Notes under the pieces: generated by a model | The model's input: only the letters and a program-made list of their open reading frames with translations | The model's database searches: none | Told to the model about the DNA's origin: nothing | Source: Leisingera sp. ANG1 | GTDB lineage: Bacteria > Pseudomonadota > Alphaproteobacteria > Rhodobacterales > Rhodobacteraceae | DNA: 64,000 bases | Assembly: GCF_000203975.2 (NCBI RefSeq) | Contig: NZ_AFCF02000006.1 | Span: 62,001 to 126,000, forward strand | Direction of reading: 5' to 3' | Made by a program: the position numbers and the translations under genes | Part shown: positions 27,215-37,699 of the stretch, piece after piece | How positions within the stretch are numbered: the stretch's first letter is position 1 | Layout: the number at the start of each line of letters is the position of its first letter

Positions 27215-27913
27215 TTATTTCCGGTTGGGGCGCGCATAGGCGTTGATCTTGCTGGTCTTCAGGCCGCAGCCCGCCAGCGCCTCGATCATCCGCGTTGCCG
27301 CGCTGACCCCGTCGATGACGGGAATGCCTGTCTCCTGGCTGAGCCATTGGGTGAGGTCGGCCATGCCGGCACAGCCCAGCACCACCGCTTCGCAATGGTC
27401 CTCCTCGATGGCGCGCAGGATCTCGGCGCGGATTTTCTGGCGCGCGTCTGATCCTTCCTCCTCCAGCGCCAGCACCGGGATCGCGGCAGAGCGCACCCGG
27501 CGGCACTGGTGGCTGAGGCCGTAGCCGTGGACCAAATGTTCGATCACCGGCACTGCGCGAGGCAGAGTGGTGACCACGGTGAAAGAGGTGGCCAGCATGC
27601 TGGCCGCCTTTACCGCCGCTTCGCAGATGCCCAGCACCGGGCCGGTGGCCAGTTCGCGGCAGGCGCCGATGCCGGGATCGTCGAAACAGGCGACAACGAT
27701 GCCGTCCACGCCCTGCTCCTCGCCCGCCGCCACCTGGGCCAGCAGGCCGGGCAGCGACATCGCCTCGTCGAAATGGCCTTCGATGCTGGCGGGCGCACCT
27801 GCTGCGGTGGCACCCATGATGGTGACACCGGGGCTGGCAGCGGCCTCCGCGGCCGCGACGATCTTCCGCGTCATCGACTCGGTCGAGTTGGGATTGACGA
27901 CCAGGATTTTCAT
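27215..27913 (-). CDS. Asp/Glu/hydantoin racemase family protein
   Basis: A 232-residue soluble enzyme opening MKILVVNPNSTESMT, typical of the hydantoin/allantoin racemase branch. The two catalytic cysteines expected for cofactor-independent racemases are present at C76 (VVACFDDPG) and C181 (VVLGCAGMAD). GGAGG 5 bases before the ATG fixes the start. It leads the operon with the NCS1 transporter. A maleate isomerase or allantoin racemase role is also possible. No hydantoinase or allantoinase gene is nearby. Confidence 0.87.
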   Translation of the reverse strand: MKILVVNPNSTESMTRKIVAAAEAAASPGVTIMGATAAGAPASIEGHFDEAMSLPGLLAQVAAGEEQGVDGIVVACFDDPGIGACRELATGPVLGICEAAVKAASMLATSFTVVTTLPRAVPVIEHLVHGYGLSHQCRRVRSAAIPVLALEEEGSDARQKIRAEILRAIEEDHCEAVVLGCAGMADLTQWLSQETGIPVIDGVSAATRMIEALAGCGLKTSKINAYARPNRK

Positions 27914-27936
27914 GCGCTCCTCCTTTGTTGTCATTT

Positions 27937-27948
27937 ATTGTTAACAAT
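27937..27948. promoter_or_regulatory. Putative GntR operator
   Basis: A perfect 12-base palindrome, ATTGTTAACAAT, lies 24 bases before the racemase start and 99 bases before the divergent GntR gene. Sites of this type are used by GntR regulators of the FadR/VanR group. A nearby TGATAACA may extend the site. Confidence 0.6.
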
Positions 27949-28047
27949 ATTTGATAACACGTCAAGCCGGCCACGCCGCGGCGCCATTGCCAAGCGCTCT
28001 AACGGCCCTTAAGTTGCGGCGGCGCAGGAAAACTTTTTTGAGGCTCC

Positions 28048-28743
28048 ATGAAGGATTCTCCCGAAGATCTGATCGTGAATGCGATTCTCGACGCGATTGC
28101 CGAACAGCGGCTGCCAGCGGGCACCAAGCTGGGCGAGCAGGCGCTGAGCGATCTGTTTTCCTGCAACCGCGCCAATGTGCGCCGGGCGCTGGCCTCCTTG
28201 GCGGCGCAGCAGGTGGTGGAGCTGCGCCCGAACCGCGGCGCCTTTGTGATGACGCCTTCGCCCAAGGAGGCGCGCGACATTTTCCAGGCCCGCCGCGCGA
28301 TCGAGCGCACCATTGCGCGCCACGCCTCCGGGCAGGCCTCGCCGGACGACATTGCCTTTCTGCGGGGCAACATCCTGGAGGAAGCCGCGGCGCGCAGAGC
28401 GGGCGACAAGCCGGCGGAGCTGCGCGCCTCGCGCCAGTTTCATATGCGGATTGCGCAGATTGCCGGCAATCTGGTGCTGGAGCGGTTCCTGTCGGAGCTG
28501 ACCATGCGCAGCACGCTGATCCTGGGGCTTTACTCCCCCACCGGCAGTTCCTCCTGCGCCGAGGATGAGCACGACCGGATTGTCGATGCGCTGGAGGCCG
28601 GCAGTACCGATGAGCTGGTCCGGCTGGCCGACGAGCACCTGCGCCATCTGGAGGCAGGGCTGAACTTCGACGAGCCGCCTGCCGCACCGATGAGCCTGCA
28701 GGAGCAGCTGATGGTGCCGCGCAGCACACCGTCGGCCAAGTAA
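28048..28743 (+). CDS. GntR family regulator (FCD domain)
   Basis: A 231-residue regulator with an N-terminal winged helix (residues 10-75; LGEQALSDLFSCNRANVRRA is the recognition region) and a C-terminal all-helical FCD effector domain whose histidine-bearing segments (FHMRIAQIAGN, DEHLRHLEAG) suggest metal-assisted ligand binding. It is divergent from the racemase and NCS1 genes and probably represses them, releasing on binding a ureide or hydantoin-like compound. Confidence 0.9.
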   Translation: MKDSPEDLIVNAILDAIAEQRLPAGTKLGEQALSDLFSCNRANVRRALASLAAQQVVELRPNRGAFVMTPSPKEARDIFQARRAIERTIARHASGQASPDDIAFLRGNILEEAAARRAGDKPAELRASRQFHMRIAQIAGNLVLERFLSELTMRSTLILGLYSPTGSSSCAEDEHDRIVDALEAGSTDELVRLADEHLRHLEAGLNFDEPPAAPMSLQEQLMVPRSTPSAK

Positions 28744-28972
28744 GGCGGCGCGCAGAGCACATCTGCTGCGGTCAAACTCCCTGTCCTGACGACTCCCCTT
28801 CCAAGCCCGTGAGGTCCGCGGGGACAAATACATCCATGACGTGTGTTTCTGGTCTTTCCGGCTGATGCGCTGCGCGTTTCGCGCCCGCTAGAGTCAATGC
28901 AGGCCGGTGCCGGATGGTGCTGCAGCCATATGAACCGCCGGCGTGCCGGTGTTTATCTGATGGGAGACTGAC

Positions 28973-29170
28973 ATGACTGGATATGTGAAAAAGATGCTGT
29001 CCAAGCTGCGCCGTGATGAGCGCGGTGTGACGCTGGTGGAATACGGCATTGCCATTGCGCTGGCAGTGGCGCTGGGCGTGACTGCCCTGAGCAACCTGGC
29101 GCTGGATGTCGAAGGCGGCATGATCGCCGCGGGCAACGAAATGCCCGGCGAACGCCCTGCAACTCAGTAG
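28973..29170 (+). CDS. flp: Flp family type IVb pilin
   Basis: A 65-residue prepilin. A basic leader ends at G18, and the mature part begins VTLVEYGIAIALAVALG: glutamate at +5 and tyrosine at +6 is the Flp hallmark. The prepilin peptidase encoded at the end of the locus should cleave after G18. It heads the Tad locus, with an extended upstream gap of 229 bases that holds no gene, and is followed by a strong hairpin that may uncouple its expression from the assembly genes. Confidence 0.93.
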   Translation: MTGYVKKMLSKLRRDERGVTLVEYGIAIALAVALGVTALSNLALDVEGGMIAAGNEMPGERPATQ

Positions 29171-29188
29171 GGTTTCGCCAGCAAGGCA

Positions 29189-29222
29189 GCACAGGCTCTG
29201 CAAGGGGGAGCAGAGCCTGTGC
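29189..29222 (+). terminator. Hairpin between flp and cpaB
   Basis: A perfect 13-bp stem (GCACAGGCTCTGC with GCAGAGCCTGTGC) with an 8-base loop lies 19 bases after the flp stop. There is no T-run, so it is more likely an attenuator or mRNA-stabilising structure than a full terminator, allowing much more pilin than assembly proteins. Confidence 0.6.
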
Positions 29223-29351
29223 GCCTGAAGGCCGCCCGGCAGAAGGGCGGCGGCAAGCATGGCAGGAAGCAGAAGCCTGCGGACTCAGTCGTCAACCACA
29301 TGCCGGGACCGTCCTTCTGCTGCGTCAGCCAGCGACGAAAGGATGTTTGGC

Positions 29352-30164
29352 ATGAATATTTCATCACTTCTCAGCATGATTTCCGGGCTGGCCCTGGCGG
29401 GCGGTTCCGCCTATGTCGCCAAGGATTACATCGACGGCCAGGCCGTGACGGGCGGTTCAGAAGGCCCAGCGCTGGTCGAGGTCGTCGTTGCGTCGCAGGA
29501 TATTGCTTTCGGGACAGCGCTGACGGCGCAGTCCCTGACTACCATCGCCTGGCCGGCCGAAGCGCGGCCCGCAGGCACATTCACCAGCTATGATGTGCTG
29601 CTGCCGGATCCCGGCCAGCCGCCGCGCCGCGCCCGCCGCGCGATTGCGCAGGGGGAGCTGATCCGGGCTGCGAAGATTTCCAAGTTCGGCGAGAAGGTGA
29701 CCATCGTGCAGACGCTCAGCCCGGACCACCGGGCGATGGCCATCAAGGTCAGCGCGGAAACCGCGGTGGGCGGTTTTGTGACGCCGGGTGACAGCGTTGA
29801 TGTCCTGCTGACCCAGGGCCGCGGTGCCGGCCTGAAGACCGTGACAATTCTGCAGAACGCCCGGGTGATCGGGGTGGACCAGGATGCCAACGAAGAATCC
29901 GAAACGCCCGGTGTGGCCCGCACCGTCACGGTTGAGGTGACCCCGGACGAAGGCCAGCGCCTGGCGCTGGCGCAGCGGGCCGGCACGCTGAGCCTGACCC
30001 TGCGCAATCTGGATGCACCGGCAGAGGAAGTGCCGCTGGACTCGATCAGCCTGAACGACGTGCTGCGCAACCTGCGGCCGCAGCAGGAGGAGGCCGAACA
30101 GCCGGTTCGGAAGACCGTTTTGATCCGCCGCGGCACCGAAGTGTCCGAAACCGAAATCCGCTGA
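29352..30164 (+). CDS. cpaB: Flp pilus assembly protein CpaB/RcpC
   Basis: A 270-residue protein with one N-terminal membrane helix (LLSMISGLALAGGSAYVAKDY), then SAF-like beta-clip and RcpC domains (GPALVEVVVASQDIAFG; HRAMAIKVSAETAVGGFVTPGDSVDVLLT). CpaB is thought to act in the periplasm with the secretin. The start at MNISSLLS is chosen because AAAGGA lies 8 bases upstream; the alternative ATG at 29343 overlaps that site. No secretin gene follows it, which is unusual. Confidence 0.92.
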   Translation: MNISSLLSMISGLALAGGSAYVAKDYIDGQAVTGGSEGPALVEVVVASQDIAFGTALTAQSLTTIAWPAEARPAGTFTSYDVLLPDPGQPPRRARRAIAQGELIRAAKISKFGEKVTIVQTLSPDHRAMAIKVSAETAVGGFVTPGDSVDVLLTQGRGAGLKTVTILQNARVIGVDQDANEESETPGVARTVTVEVTPDEGQRLALAQRAGTLSLTLRNLDAPAEEVPLDSISLNDVLRNLRPQQEEAEQPVRKTVLIRRGTEVSETEIR

Positions 30165-30194
30165 GGGCCGCGGCCCCGGGAGCCTTGCCAGACC

Positions 30195-31649
30195 ATGAGC
30201 CTGAATACCCGCATAAGACAGTTTGCCCGGGAAGACAGCGGCACCATGCTGGTCACCTGGGGGCTGACTTTCGTGGTGCTTCTGGGCATTGCCGCGATGT
30301 CCTTCGATCTGGGGCGCACCGGCATCACCCGCAGCGAGCTGCAATCGTTCACGGACAATGTAGCGCTGGCCGCAGCCGGAGAACTGGACGGCAAGGACGA
30401 TGCCATCACCCGCGCCCGCGCCGCAGCGGCCAATCTGATCAGCGACCGCAAGACCTTTGGCAGCGGTGGCAGCGTGCTGAGCGGCGATACCGATTACACG
30501 CTGACGTTTTTTTCCGAGCTGCCCGCAGACGATACTGCTGCCCTGACATCTGTGACCACCGATCCGGCAGAGGCGGCTTTTGTCCGTGCCGTGGCAACGC
30601 CCAGCACGGTTGGCGCCTATTACGGCGCGGCCTTTGCTGCGCTGACCGGAACAACCCGCCCGAACGAACAGGCGCGGGCATCGTCCGTGGCCGGCTTCAC
30701 CCAATATGCCTGTGATATCACGCCGCTGATGTTCTGCGTGCCGCCGGGGTTTTCGGCGGATGCCAGCATCGGCGAAATGATCCTGCTGCGCTCCGGCGGC
30801 AATGGGGCCGCCTGGGGGCCGGGGGATTTCGGTTTTCTTGATCCGGGCAAGGTGCTGGTCGATGAGGATGGCCCCTGTGCGGGTCTCAGCGGCGCGCAGC
30901 TGGATGCCTGCCTGCTGGGCGCCGAGGGCAGCATTACCCAGTGTTTCAGCCAGCGCGGCGTCGATATCGAGCCGGGCCAGAAGGTCGGCATCCGCGATGC
31001 GGTCTTCAATGTGCGCTTCGACATGTATCACGCGATCATGAACGGCAAGCGCAATGACCCCGACTACCCGCCCGCACCCAATGTCATCAAGGGGCGCAAG
31101 CCAAAGGGAGGTGGCAGCTGCATCGGCAACAATGAGGAAGCCGCCGATTCAGTGGCGCTGCCCAGGGACAACTGTTTCGAGAGCGGCGGATGCGCCCGCT
31201 TTGGAGATGGGAACTGGGCGGCGGGCCGGACCAAATATGTGGACGCAAACTATGGTGGTGTGGATCCGCACCCCGCCGCCGCCACGCGGTTTGAATACTA
31301 TGTGGCAGAGATAAACGCAGCAGGCGGGCCAGGGTCCGGCAATCCTATTCTCTCGGGTCTGGATGAAACCGGCCGCCCTATGTGCTCACCCAATCAAAGC
31401 GCTGACATTAACCGCCGCGTTGTCATTGCAGCCGGGATCGACTGCACGGCAAATCCGGTCAGCGGGTCCGTCACCGGTGTTCCGGTTGAGGAATTCGTGA
31501 AGATCTTCCTGACTGAGCCGGTTGGCACCCACACAACCTCTCCTCCGACGCTCAATATCTGGGGCGAGGTTGTCGGCAGCGCTGGCGGCGGGGCAGGGGG
31601 CACCGGCGATGCGGGCATCTTCCGCGACGTCGTGCAGCTCTACAGGTGA
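30195..31649 (+). CDS. TadG-like pilus-assembly protein
   Basis: A 484-residue exported protein with an N-terminal TadE/TadG-type helix (LVTWGLTFVVLLGIAAMSFDLGR) and a long cysteine-containing periplasmic part rich in Gly, Ala and Asp. In the leader region the residue at +5 after G16 is threonine rather than the glutamate of pseudopilins, so processing by the prepilin peptidase is doubtful. No clear von Willebrand A motif is seen. The next gene starts with GTG inside its stop codon region (4-base overlap), so translation is coupled. Confidence 0.8.
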   Translation: MSLNTRIRQFAREDSGTMLVTWGLTFVVLLGIAAMSFDLGRTGITRSELQSFTDNVALAAAGELDGKDDAITRARAAAANLISDRKTFGSGGSVLSGDTDYTLTFFSELPADDTAALTSVTTDPAEAAFVRAVATPSTVGAYYGAAFAALTGTTRPNEQARASSVAGFTQYACDITPLMFCVPPGFSADASIGEMILLRSGGNGAAWGPGDFGFLDPGKVLVDEDGPCAGLSGAQLDACLLGAEGSITQCFSQRGVDIEPGQKVGIRDAVFNVRFDMYHAIMNGKRNDPDYPPAPNVIKGRKPKGGGSCIGNNEEAADSVALPRDNCFESGGCARFGDGNWAAGRTKYVDANYGGVDPHPAAATRFEYYVAEINAAGGPGSGNPILSGLDETGRPMCSPNQSADINRRVVIAAGIDCTANPVSGSVTGVPVEEFVKIFLTEPVGTHTTSPPTLNIWGEVVGSAGGGAGGTGDAGIFRDVVQLYR

Positions 31650-32158
31650 GCGGGATGGGGGAGGCAAAACATACCGCCGCCCGCTGGGCCGCCTTTCGCA
31701 AAGGAGAAGAGGGGGCGGTGCTGGTGGAGTTTGCCCTGATGCTGCCGCTGATGCTGCTGGTCTTTGCGGTGATCATCGAAGGCGGGCGGATGATGTGGTC
31801 TTACCAGGCGGCAATCTCCGGTGTGCGCGATGCTGCGCGCTACCTGGCGCGGGTGGCGCCGCAGGACATCTGCTCCACCGGCGGCTCCGTCGCCGCGCAC
31901 CAGCCGCAGCTGCTGGACATCGTGCGTGAGAGCATTGATGGCGATGCGCTGTTTCCACCCAGCCTGAACGTGACCGCAGTCACCCCCAGCCTGACCTGCC
32001 AAGCCGGAAGCTACCGGATTTCACCGGCTCCGGTGGTGGAGGTGCAGGCCAATCTGACCATGACCTTTCCGTTTGCCGGCATCTTTGCGCTGAACGGCGG
32101 CAGCCTGAACACCATCAACACGGTCATCACCGATCAAAGCCGGGTGTTCGGGACATGA
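31646..32158 (+). CDS. tadE: TadE family pseudopilin
   Basis: A 170-residue protein with the pseudopilin pattern EEG|AVLVEFALMLPLML: processing glycine, glutamate at +5 and a 20-residue helix. TadE is a minor pseudopilin needed for Flp fibre assembly. The start is GTG at 31646, overlapping the previous stop by 4 bases; an ATG three codons later is possible. It overlaps the following gene by 4 bases. Confidence 0.88.
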   Translation: MSGMGEAKHTAARWAAFRKGEEGAVLVEFALMLPLMLLVFAVIIEGGRMMWSYQAAISGVRDAARYLARVAPQDICSTGGSVAAHQPQLLDIVRESIDGDALFPPSLNVTAVTPSLTCQAGSYRISPAPVVEVQANLTMTFPFAGIFALNGGSLNTINTVITDQSRVFGT

Positions 32159-32799
32159 GCGGGCCAGGCCGGGCATATGCCGCATTGCGCCGGTTCCGCC
32201 GGGACCAGAACGGCGCCGCGCTGGTGGAGCTGGGGGTTGCGATCCCGCTGTTCCTGCTCTTGTTCATGGGCATCATCGATTACGGCCGCATGGCGTTTCA
32301 CTATGTGGTGGCGGAGCGGGCGATGAATGTGGCCGCGCGGGTGGCGGCGGTGCGCCCGCCTGCCTGTGCCGGGGTGCCGGAGATCCACCGGCGCGATCCG
32401 TCTGCCAATGCCCCGCTGCCCATTTACGGCACCTCCTGCCGGGCAGGGCCGGACATCTGCCTGAATGCGGGCACGGTGACCTGCTCAGGTTCCGCGGCCA
32501 ACGCCACAGCGAATGAAATCTGGGCACTGGTAGGCGGTGCGATGCCGCCCGACGCCACCATTGCCGCGCTGTCGTTCAGCTACAGCTACGACGGCAGCCT
32601 CGGCTTCCTGGGCGGGCCCTATGTTCCCGTGGTCACGGTGGAGCTGCAAAACCAGACGTTTGAATTCGTATCGCCGCTTGGGCGGCTGGCAGCGCTGGCG
32701 GGGTCCGCCGGGGGAGGCGCGCTGGGCGCTTCGGTGCCGTTTCCGTCGATGAGTGTGTCATTGCCGGGCGAGGATCTGGCACTGGGCCAGAGCGGCTGA
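32155..32799 (+). CDS. tadF: TadE/TadF family pseudopilin
   Basis: A 214-residue second pseudopilin, with the leader QNG|AALVELGVAIPLFLLLF and glutamate at +5, followed by a cysteine-bearing periplasmic domain (CAGVPEIH, CRAGPDICL, GTVTCSG). Its place directly after TadE suggests TadF, though TadE and TadF are told apart mainly by context. Confidence 0.82.
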   Translation: MSGPGRAYAALRRFRRDQNGAALVELGVAIPLFLLLFMGIIDYGRMAFHYVVAERAMNVAARVAAVRPPACAGVPEIHRRDPSANAPLPIYGTSCRAGPDICLNAGTVTCSGSAANATANEIWALVGGAMPPDATIAALSFSYSYDGSLGFLGGPYVPVVTVELQNQTFEFVSPLGRLAALAGSAGGGALGASVPFPSMSVSLPGEDLALGQSG

Positions 32800-32822
32800 A
32801 GCGATAGAGGAAGGAGAGGCCG

Positions 32823-34052
32823 ATGCAGGCTGAGACACAATCCATCGTGGTCATCTCAGAAGACCCGGCTGTCTGTGCGCTGGTTGCCAGCGTGGCGCAG
32901 TTCCAGCCGGGCACCGGGGTGCGGAAATGCGCCTCGGCGCTCAGCGAAATTAACGGCACCGCGCTGCAGCTGGCCAAGGAAAACGACCTGATCATCTTCC
33001 GTGCCGGGGCAGATGCGGCTCGCGATGCCGCTGCGGTGCAAGAGATGATGCGCCACACTGGCGGTGCGGCGCGGATCCTGGCTCTGGCGGGTTCCAGTAT
33101 GCCGTTTGCCGATTTGCGGCAATTGACAGAGGCCGGGGTGCAGGACGTGCTGCCTGATACGGCCTCTGCCGATGAGATGTCGGCGGCGATCCGCAAATGC
33201 CTGCGGGCAGATGAGCCGCAGCCCGTCCCCGGCGGTGCCCGGGGCAACCGTGAGGGGATGGTGATTGCGGTCAGCCAGTCCTGCGGGGGTGCCGGGGCGA
33301 CGACGCTGGCGGTGAACCTGGCTGATTGCATGACCTGCCGGCGCGGGCTGCGGCGGCAGGAGGCGGAATTCAAGGTCGCTCTCCTTGACTTCGACCTGCA
33401 GTTCGGTGCCATCGGCAGCTTTCTCGATCTGCCGCCGAACCGCTGCCTTTATGAACTGGCAAGCGAAGGTTTCGTGCCTGACCAGGTTTTTGCGGAACAG
33501 TCGCTGAGCGAGGCGGCGCCGGGCCTGTGGGTCTTGGCCGCACCGGCCGAGATCGCGCCGCTGCATGCGCTGCGGCCGGAACAAGTGCAGGCGCTGATTG
33601 CGCATCTGCGCCTGCAGTTCGATTTTGTGGTGATCGGCCTGCCGCGCGCCTTGGCAGACTGGCTGACACCGGTTCTGGAGGCCAGCGAGCGGCTGCTGAT
33701 GGTGACCGGCAGCTCAGTGCCGGCAATCAGCCAGGCGCGGCGGCTGCTGGATTTCTACGCCGAGGCCAGCATGAGCCTGCAGACCGACATCGTGATCAGC
33801 CGCGAGCGCAAGCCGCTGATCGCTGCCAGCCACCACAAGGAAGCGGCCAAGCTTTTGCAGAAGCCGTTCAAGTACTGGCTGCCCAATGATCCGTCGGCGG
33901 CCTCTGCTGCGGCGGACAGGGGCGTGCCGTTGTCGGCAGCCGCTGGGCGTTCCAGCCTGGCCAAGGCGATCCGGCGGCTGTCCCGCGATCTGATTGAAAC
34001 TAAGAATGCCCGCGCCGGTGCGGCGCAGCCCCAGCACGGAAAGGCGGTTTGA
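32823..34052 (+). CDS. cpaE: Pilus localisation ATPase-like protein CpaE/TadZ
   Basis: A 409-residue protein with an N-terminal receiver-like domain (residues 5-125, no full phospho-acceptor set) and a MinD/ParA-like domain from residue 145. Its deviant Walker A reads CGGAGATT at 154-161, lacking both lysines of the usual KGGxGKT, so strong ATP hydrolysis is doubtful; a Walker-A'-like DFDLQFGAIG follows. CpaE/TadZ places the Tad machine at the pole. cpaF begins 2 bases after its stop. Confidence 0.88.
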   Translation: MQAETQSIVVISEDPAVCALVASVAQFQPGTGVRKCASALSEINGTALQLAKENDLIIFRAGADAARDAAAVQEMMRHTGGAARILALAGSSMPFADLRQLTEAGVQDVLPDTASADEMSAAIRKCLRADEPQPVPGGARGNREGMVIAVSQSCGGAGATTLAVNLADCMTCRRGLRRQEAEFKVALLDFDLQFGAIGSFLDLPPNRCLYELASEGFVPDQVFAEQSLSEAAPGLWVLAAPAEIAPLHALRPEQVQALIAHLRLQFDFVVIGLPRALADWLTPVLEASERLLMVTGSSVPAISQARRLLDFYAEASMSLQTDIVISRERKPLIAASHHKEAAKLLQKPFKYWLPNDPSAASAAADRGVPLSAAAGRSSLAKAIRRLSRDLIETKNARAGAAQPQHGKAV

Positions 34053-34053
34053 G

Positions 34054-35447
<1,394 letters not shown>

Positions 35448-35448
<1 letters not shown>

Positions 35449-36440
35449 TGCTGAATGATCTGTTGAAAGAACTGCATGGATGGAACGGCCATCTGGGCGG
35501 ATATGCGGTGTACTGCGGCCTGGCGGTGGGCGTTCTGCTGCTGCTGTCCGGCCTGCGGCAGCTGACCAGCCGCAAGAGCCGTTCAGTGGTCTTCCGCAGC
35601 CGCCGGATGCGGCTGATCAATCAGGGGCGCAGCGGCAGCGAGCGCCTTGCCATCCTGAAGCCGCCGCCGCGCCGCACCGGCTGGCAGCGCATTCCCGTGG
35701 CGGGCGCGCTGCCGAAGATCCTGCGCCAGGCGGATGTGCCGCTAAGCACAGGCGTGTTCTGGACCGCATGCGGCGCATTGGGGGTGCTGATCTTTCTTGC
35801 CGCGGCGGGATTTGCGGGGCTGTTGCAGGCCGCTGCGATTGCGGTCCTGGGCGGCTTTGGGCTGCCATTTGCCCTGCTGATCGGGCGTCAGCGCAAGCAG
35901 ATGGACAAGCTGGTTCACCAGCTGCCGGATGCGCTGGAAATGCTCGCGCGCGGGCTGAAGGTAGGCCATCCGCTGAACAACTCCATCGGCATCGCAGCGC
36001 GGGAGATGCCGGACCCGGCGGGCACTGAACTGGGCATTATCTATGATCAGGTGACCTATGGCGATGACCTGCCGGATGCGGTGCAGGAATTCGCAGACAG
36101 GACCGGCCTGGAGGATGCGCAATACCTGGCCGCCAGCATCAGCATCCAGCATGGCACCGGCAGCGACCTGTCGGTGATGCTGGAAACCCTGGCACGGGTC
36201 ATCCGCAACCGGATTGCCCTGCGCCGCAAGGTGCATGCACTGGCCTCGGAAGGACGGCTGACGGCCTGGCTGCTGTCGGCGCTGCCGCTGGTGATTTTTG
36301 CCACCGTGTCGGTTCTGACACCCAGCTACTACGCCGGGGTGGCCGATGACCCGATGTTCCGGCCGATGATGGGCGCGATCGTCCTGCTGACGGTGCTGAA
36401 TGCGCTGACGCTGCGCAAGCTTGTCAATTTCCGGATCTGA
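35448..36440 (+). CDS. tadB: Tad inner-membrane platform protein TadB
   Basis: A 330-residue T2SF-type platform protein, with an N-terminal helix (YCGLAVGVLLLLSG), two central helices (about 95-145) and the cytoplasmic four-helix domain seen as LPDALEMLARGLKVGHPLNN followed by the GTGSDLSVMLETLA stretch. It forms the membrane base of the pilus with TadC. The ATG overlaps the cpaF stop (TGATG). Confidence 0.93.
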
Positions 36441-36455
36441 TAGGGGAGGTTTGCC

Positions 36456-37457
36456 ATGGAAGAGTTTGCCACACGCCTCCTGACCCAGACCGGGCTTCCG
36501 CCCGGCGCATTGGCAGCGGTTGGGGCTGCCGCTGCCGTGCTGCTCCTGTATTTCGGCGCTGCTGCCAGCCTGGCGCGGAAATCACCCGCCGCGGCACGGC
36601 TGTCGTCTCTGGGCGAGGCCCGCCGCCGCCAATCTGGCGACCTGGCGCTGCTGAAGGCTCCCGGTGCCCAGCCGGGCGGGCTGATGAAGGCCTTTGTGCC
36701 TGCCAGCCGGAGCGAACGGTCGGAGCTGGAGAACAAGCTGTCGCAGGCCGGTTTTTCGCAAGAGGGAGCGCTGCGCAGGTTTACTCTGATCCGGGTTTTT
36801 CTCGGGCTGGCGGTGCCGGGGCTGCTGCTTCTGGTCATCGCCGCCGCCAAGACGCCCGGTCTGCTGCCGCCCAACCCGTTCACGGCGCAGGTGGCCGGAT
36901 GGACAAATCTGCAAGTCTTTCAGGCCCTGAGCGGGCTGGTTGGGACAGGTTACTTCGGCCCGGTTTATGTGCTGAACGCCCGCGCCGCCGCCCGCCGCCG
37001 CCGGATCGAGGAGGCCTTTCCCAATGCGCTGGACCTGATGAGGATTTCAGTGGACTCCGGGCTGGGTTTCGACGCCGCGATGACCCGCGTCGGCAACGAA
37101 CTGGGGCAGGTTTCGCCGGATCTGGCCTTTGAGCTGCTTAGCGTGCAGCGGCAGATTCAGGCGGGCCGCGCCCGCGGTGATGCGCTGCTGGACATGGCTG
37201 GCCGCACCGGAGTGGACACGGTCCGGTCGTTTGCAAATGTTGCCCTGCAGTCGATGCAGTTTGGCACCAGCATGGCCTCGGCGCTGGCGACCTATTCCGA
37301 GGATTTGCGCAGCCAGCGGGAGATGCGGGCGCAGGAAATGGCCAGCAAGCTTCCGGTCAAGATGTCGGCGGTGCTGGCCTCTCTGATGCTTCCTGCATTG
37401 GTCATGATCACCATCGGCCCGGTGGTGATCCGCTACATCCGCTTTATCGCAAGCTGA
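36456..37457 (+). CDS. tadC: Tad inner-membrane platform protein TadC
   Basis: A 333-residue T2SF-type platform protein, partner of TadB. The diagnostic region FPNALDLMRISVDSGLGFDAAM and the GTSMASALATYSEDLR stretch are visible, with helices at both ends. It ends the continuous run of machine genes; 242 bases without a gene follow before the LuxR-type regulator. No TadD gene follows, unlike typical loci. Confidence 0.93.
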   Translation: MEEFATRLLTQTGLPPGALAAVGAAAAVLLLYFGAAASLARKSPAAARLSSLGEARRRQSGDLALLKAPGAQPGGLMKAFVPASRSERSELENKLSQAGFSQEGALRRFTLIRVFLGLAVPGLLLLVIAAAKTPGLLPPNPFTAQVAGWTNLQVFQALSGLVGTGYFGPVYVLNARAAARRRRIEEAFPNALDLMRISVDSGLGFDAAMTRVGNELGQVSPDLAFELLSVQRQIQAGRARGDALLDMAGRTGVDTVRSFANVALQSMQFGTSMASALATYSEDLRSQREMRAQEMASKLPVKMSAVLASLMLPALVMITIGPVVIRYIRFIAS

Positions 37458-37699
37458 TTCGAATTCCGTTTGGACAATTGCAGCAATCGGCAGCCATTGG
37501 TTCGGCGGGTCAGCTCCGGAGTACTGAATAAATCTCCTTATGATTGCAAAAATGCGCGTTTACCTGCAATTTGCGCCAAATTCTTGACGCAATTGAAAGA
37601 ACCGGCCAGCATGGCGGGACGCAATAAGGAGATGATTGGTACGGGCGCTTGCTAAGTTACTAAAAGCGCTATGTTAAAAGTTAGTATTGCTGTGGGGGG

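Noticed and set aside
25807-27246. A 479-codon frame antisense to the NCS1 transporter
   Set aside because: Same antisense artefact. The opposite strand encodes a clear 12-helix transporter with a ribosome site.
37470-37655. A 61-codon frame between tadC and the LuxR-type gene
   Set aside because: No ribosome site, no family pattern, and the region has the AT-rich look of a promoter area.
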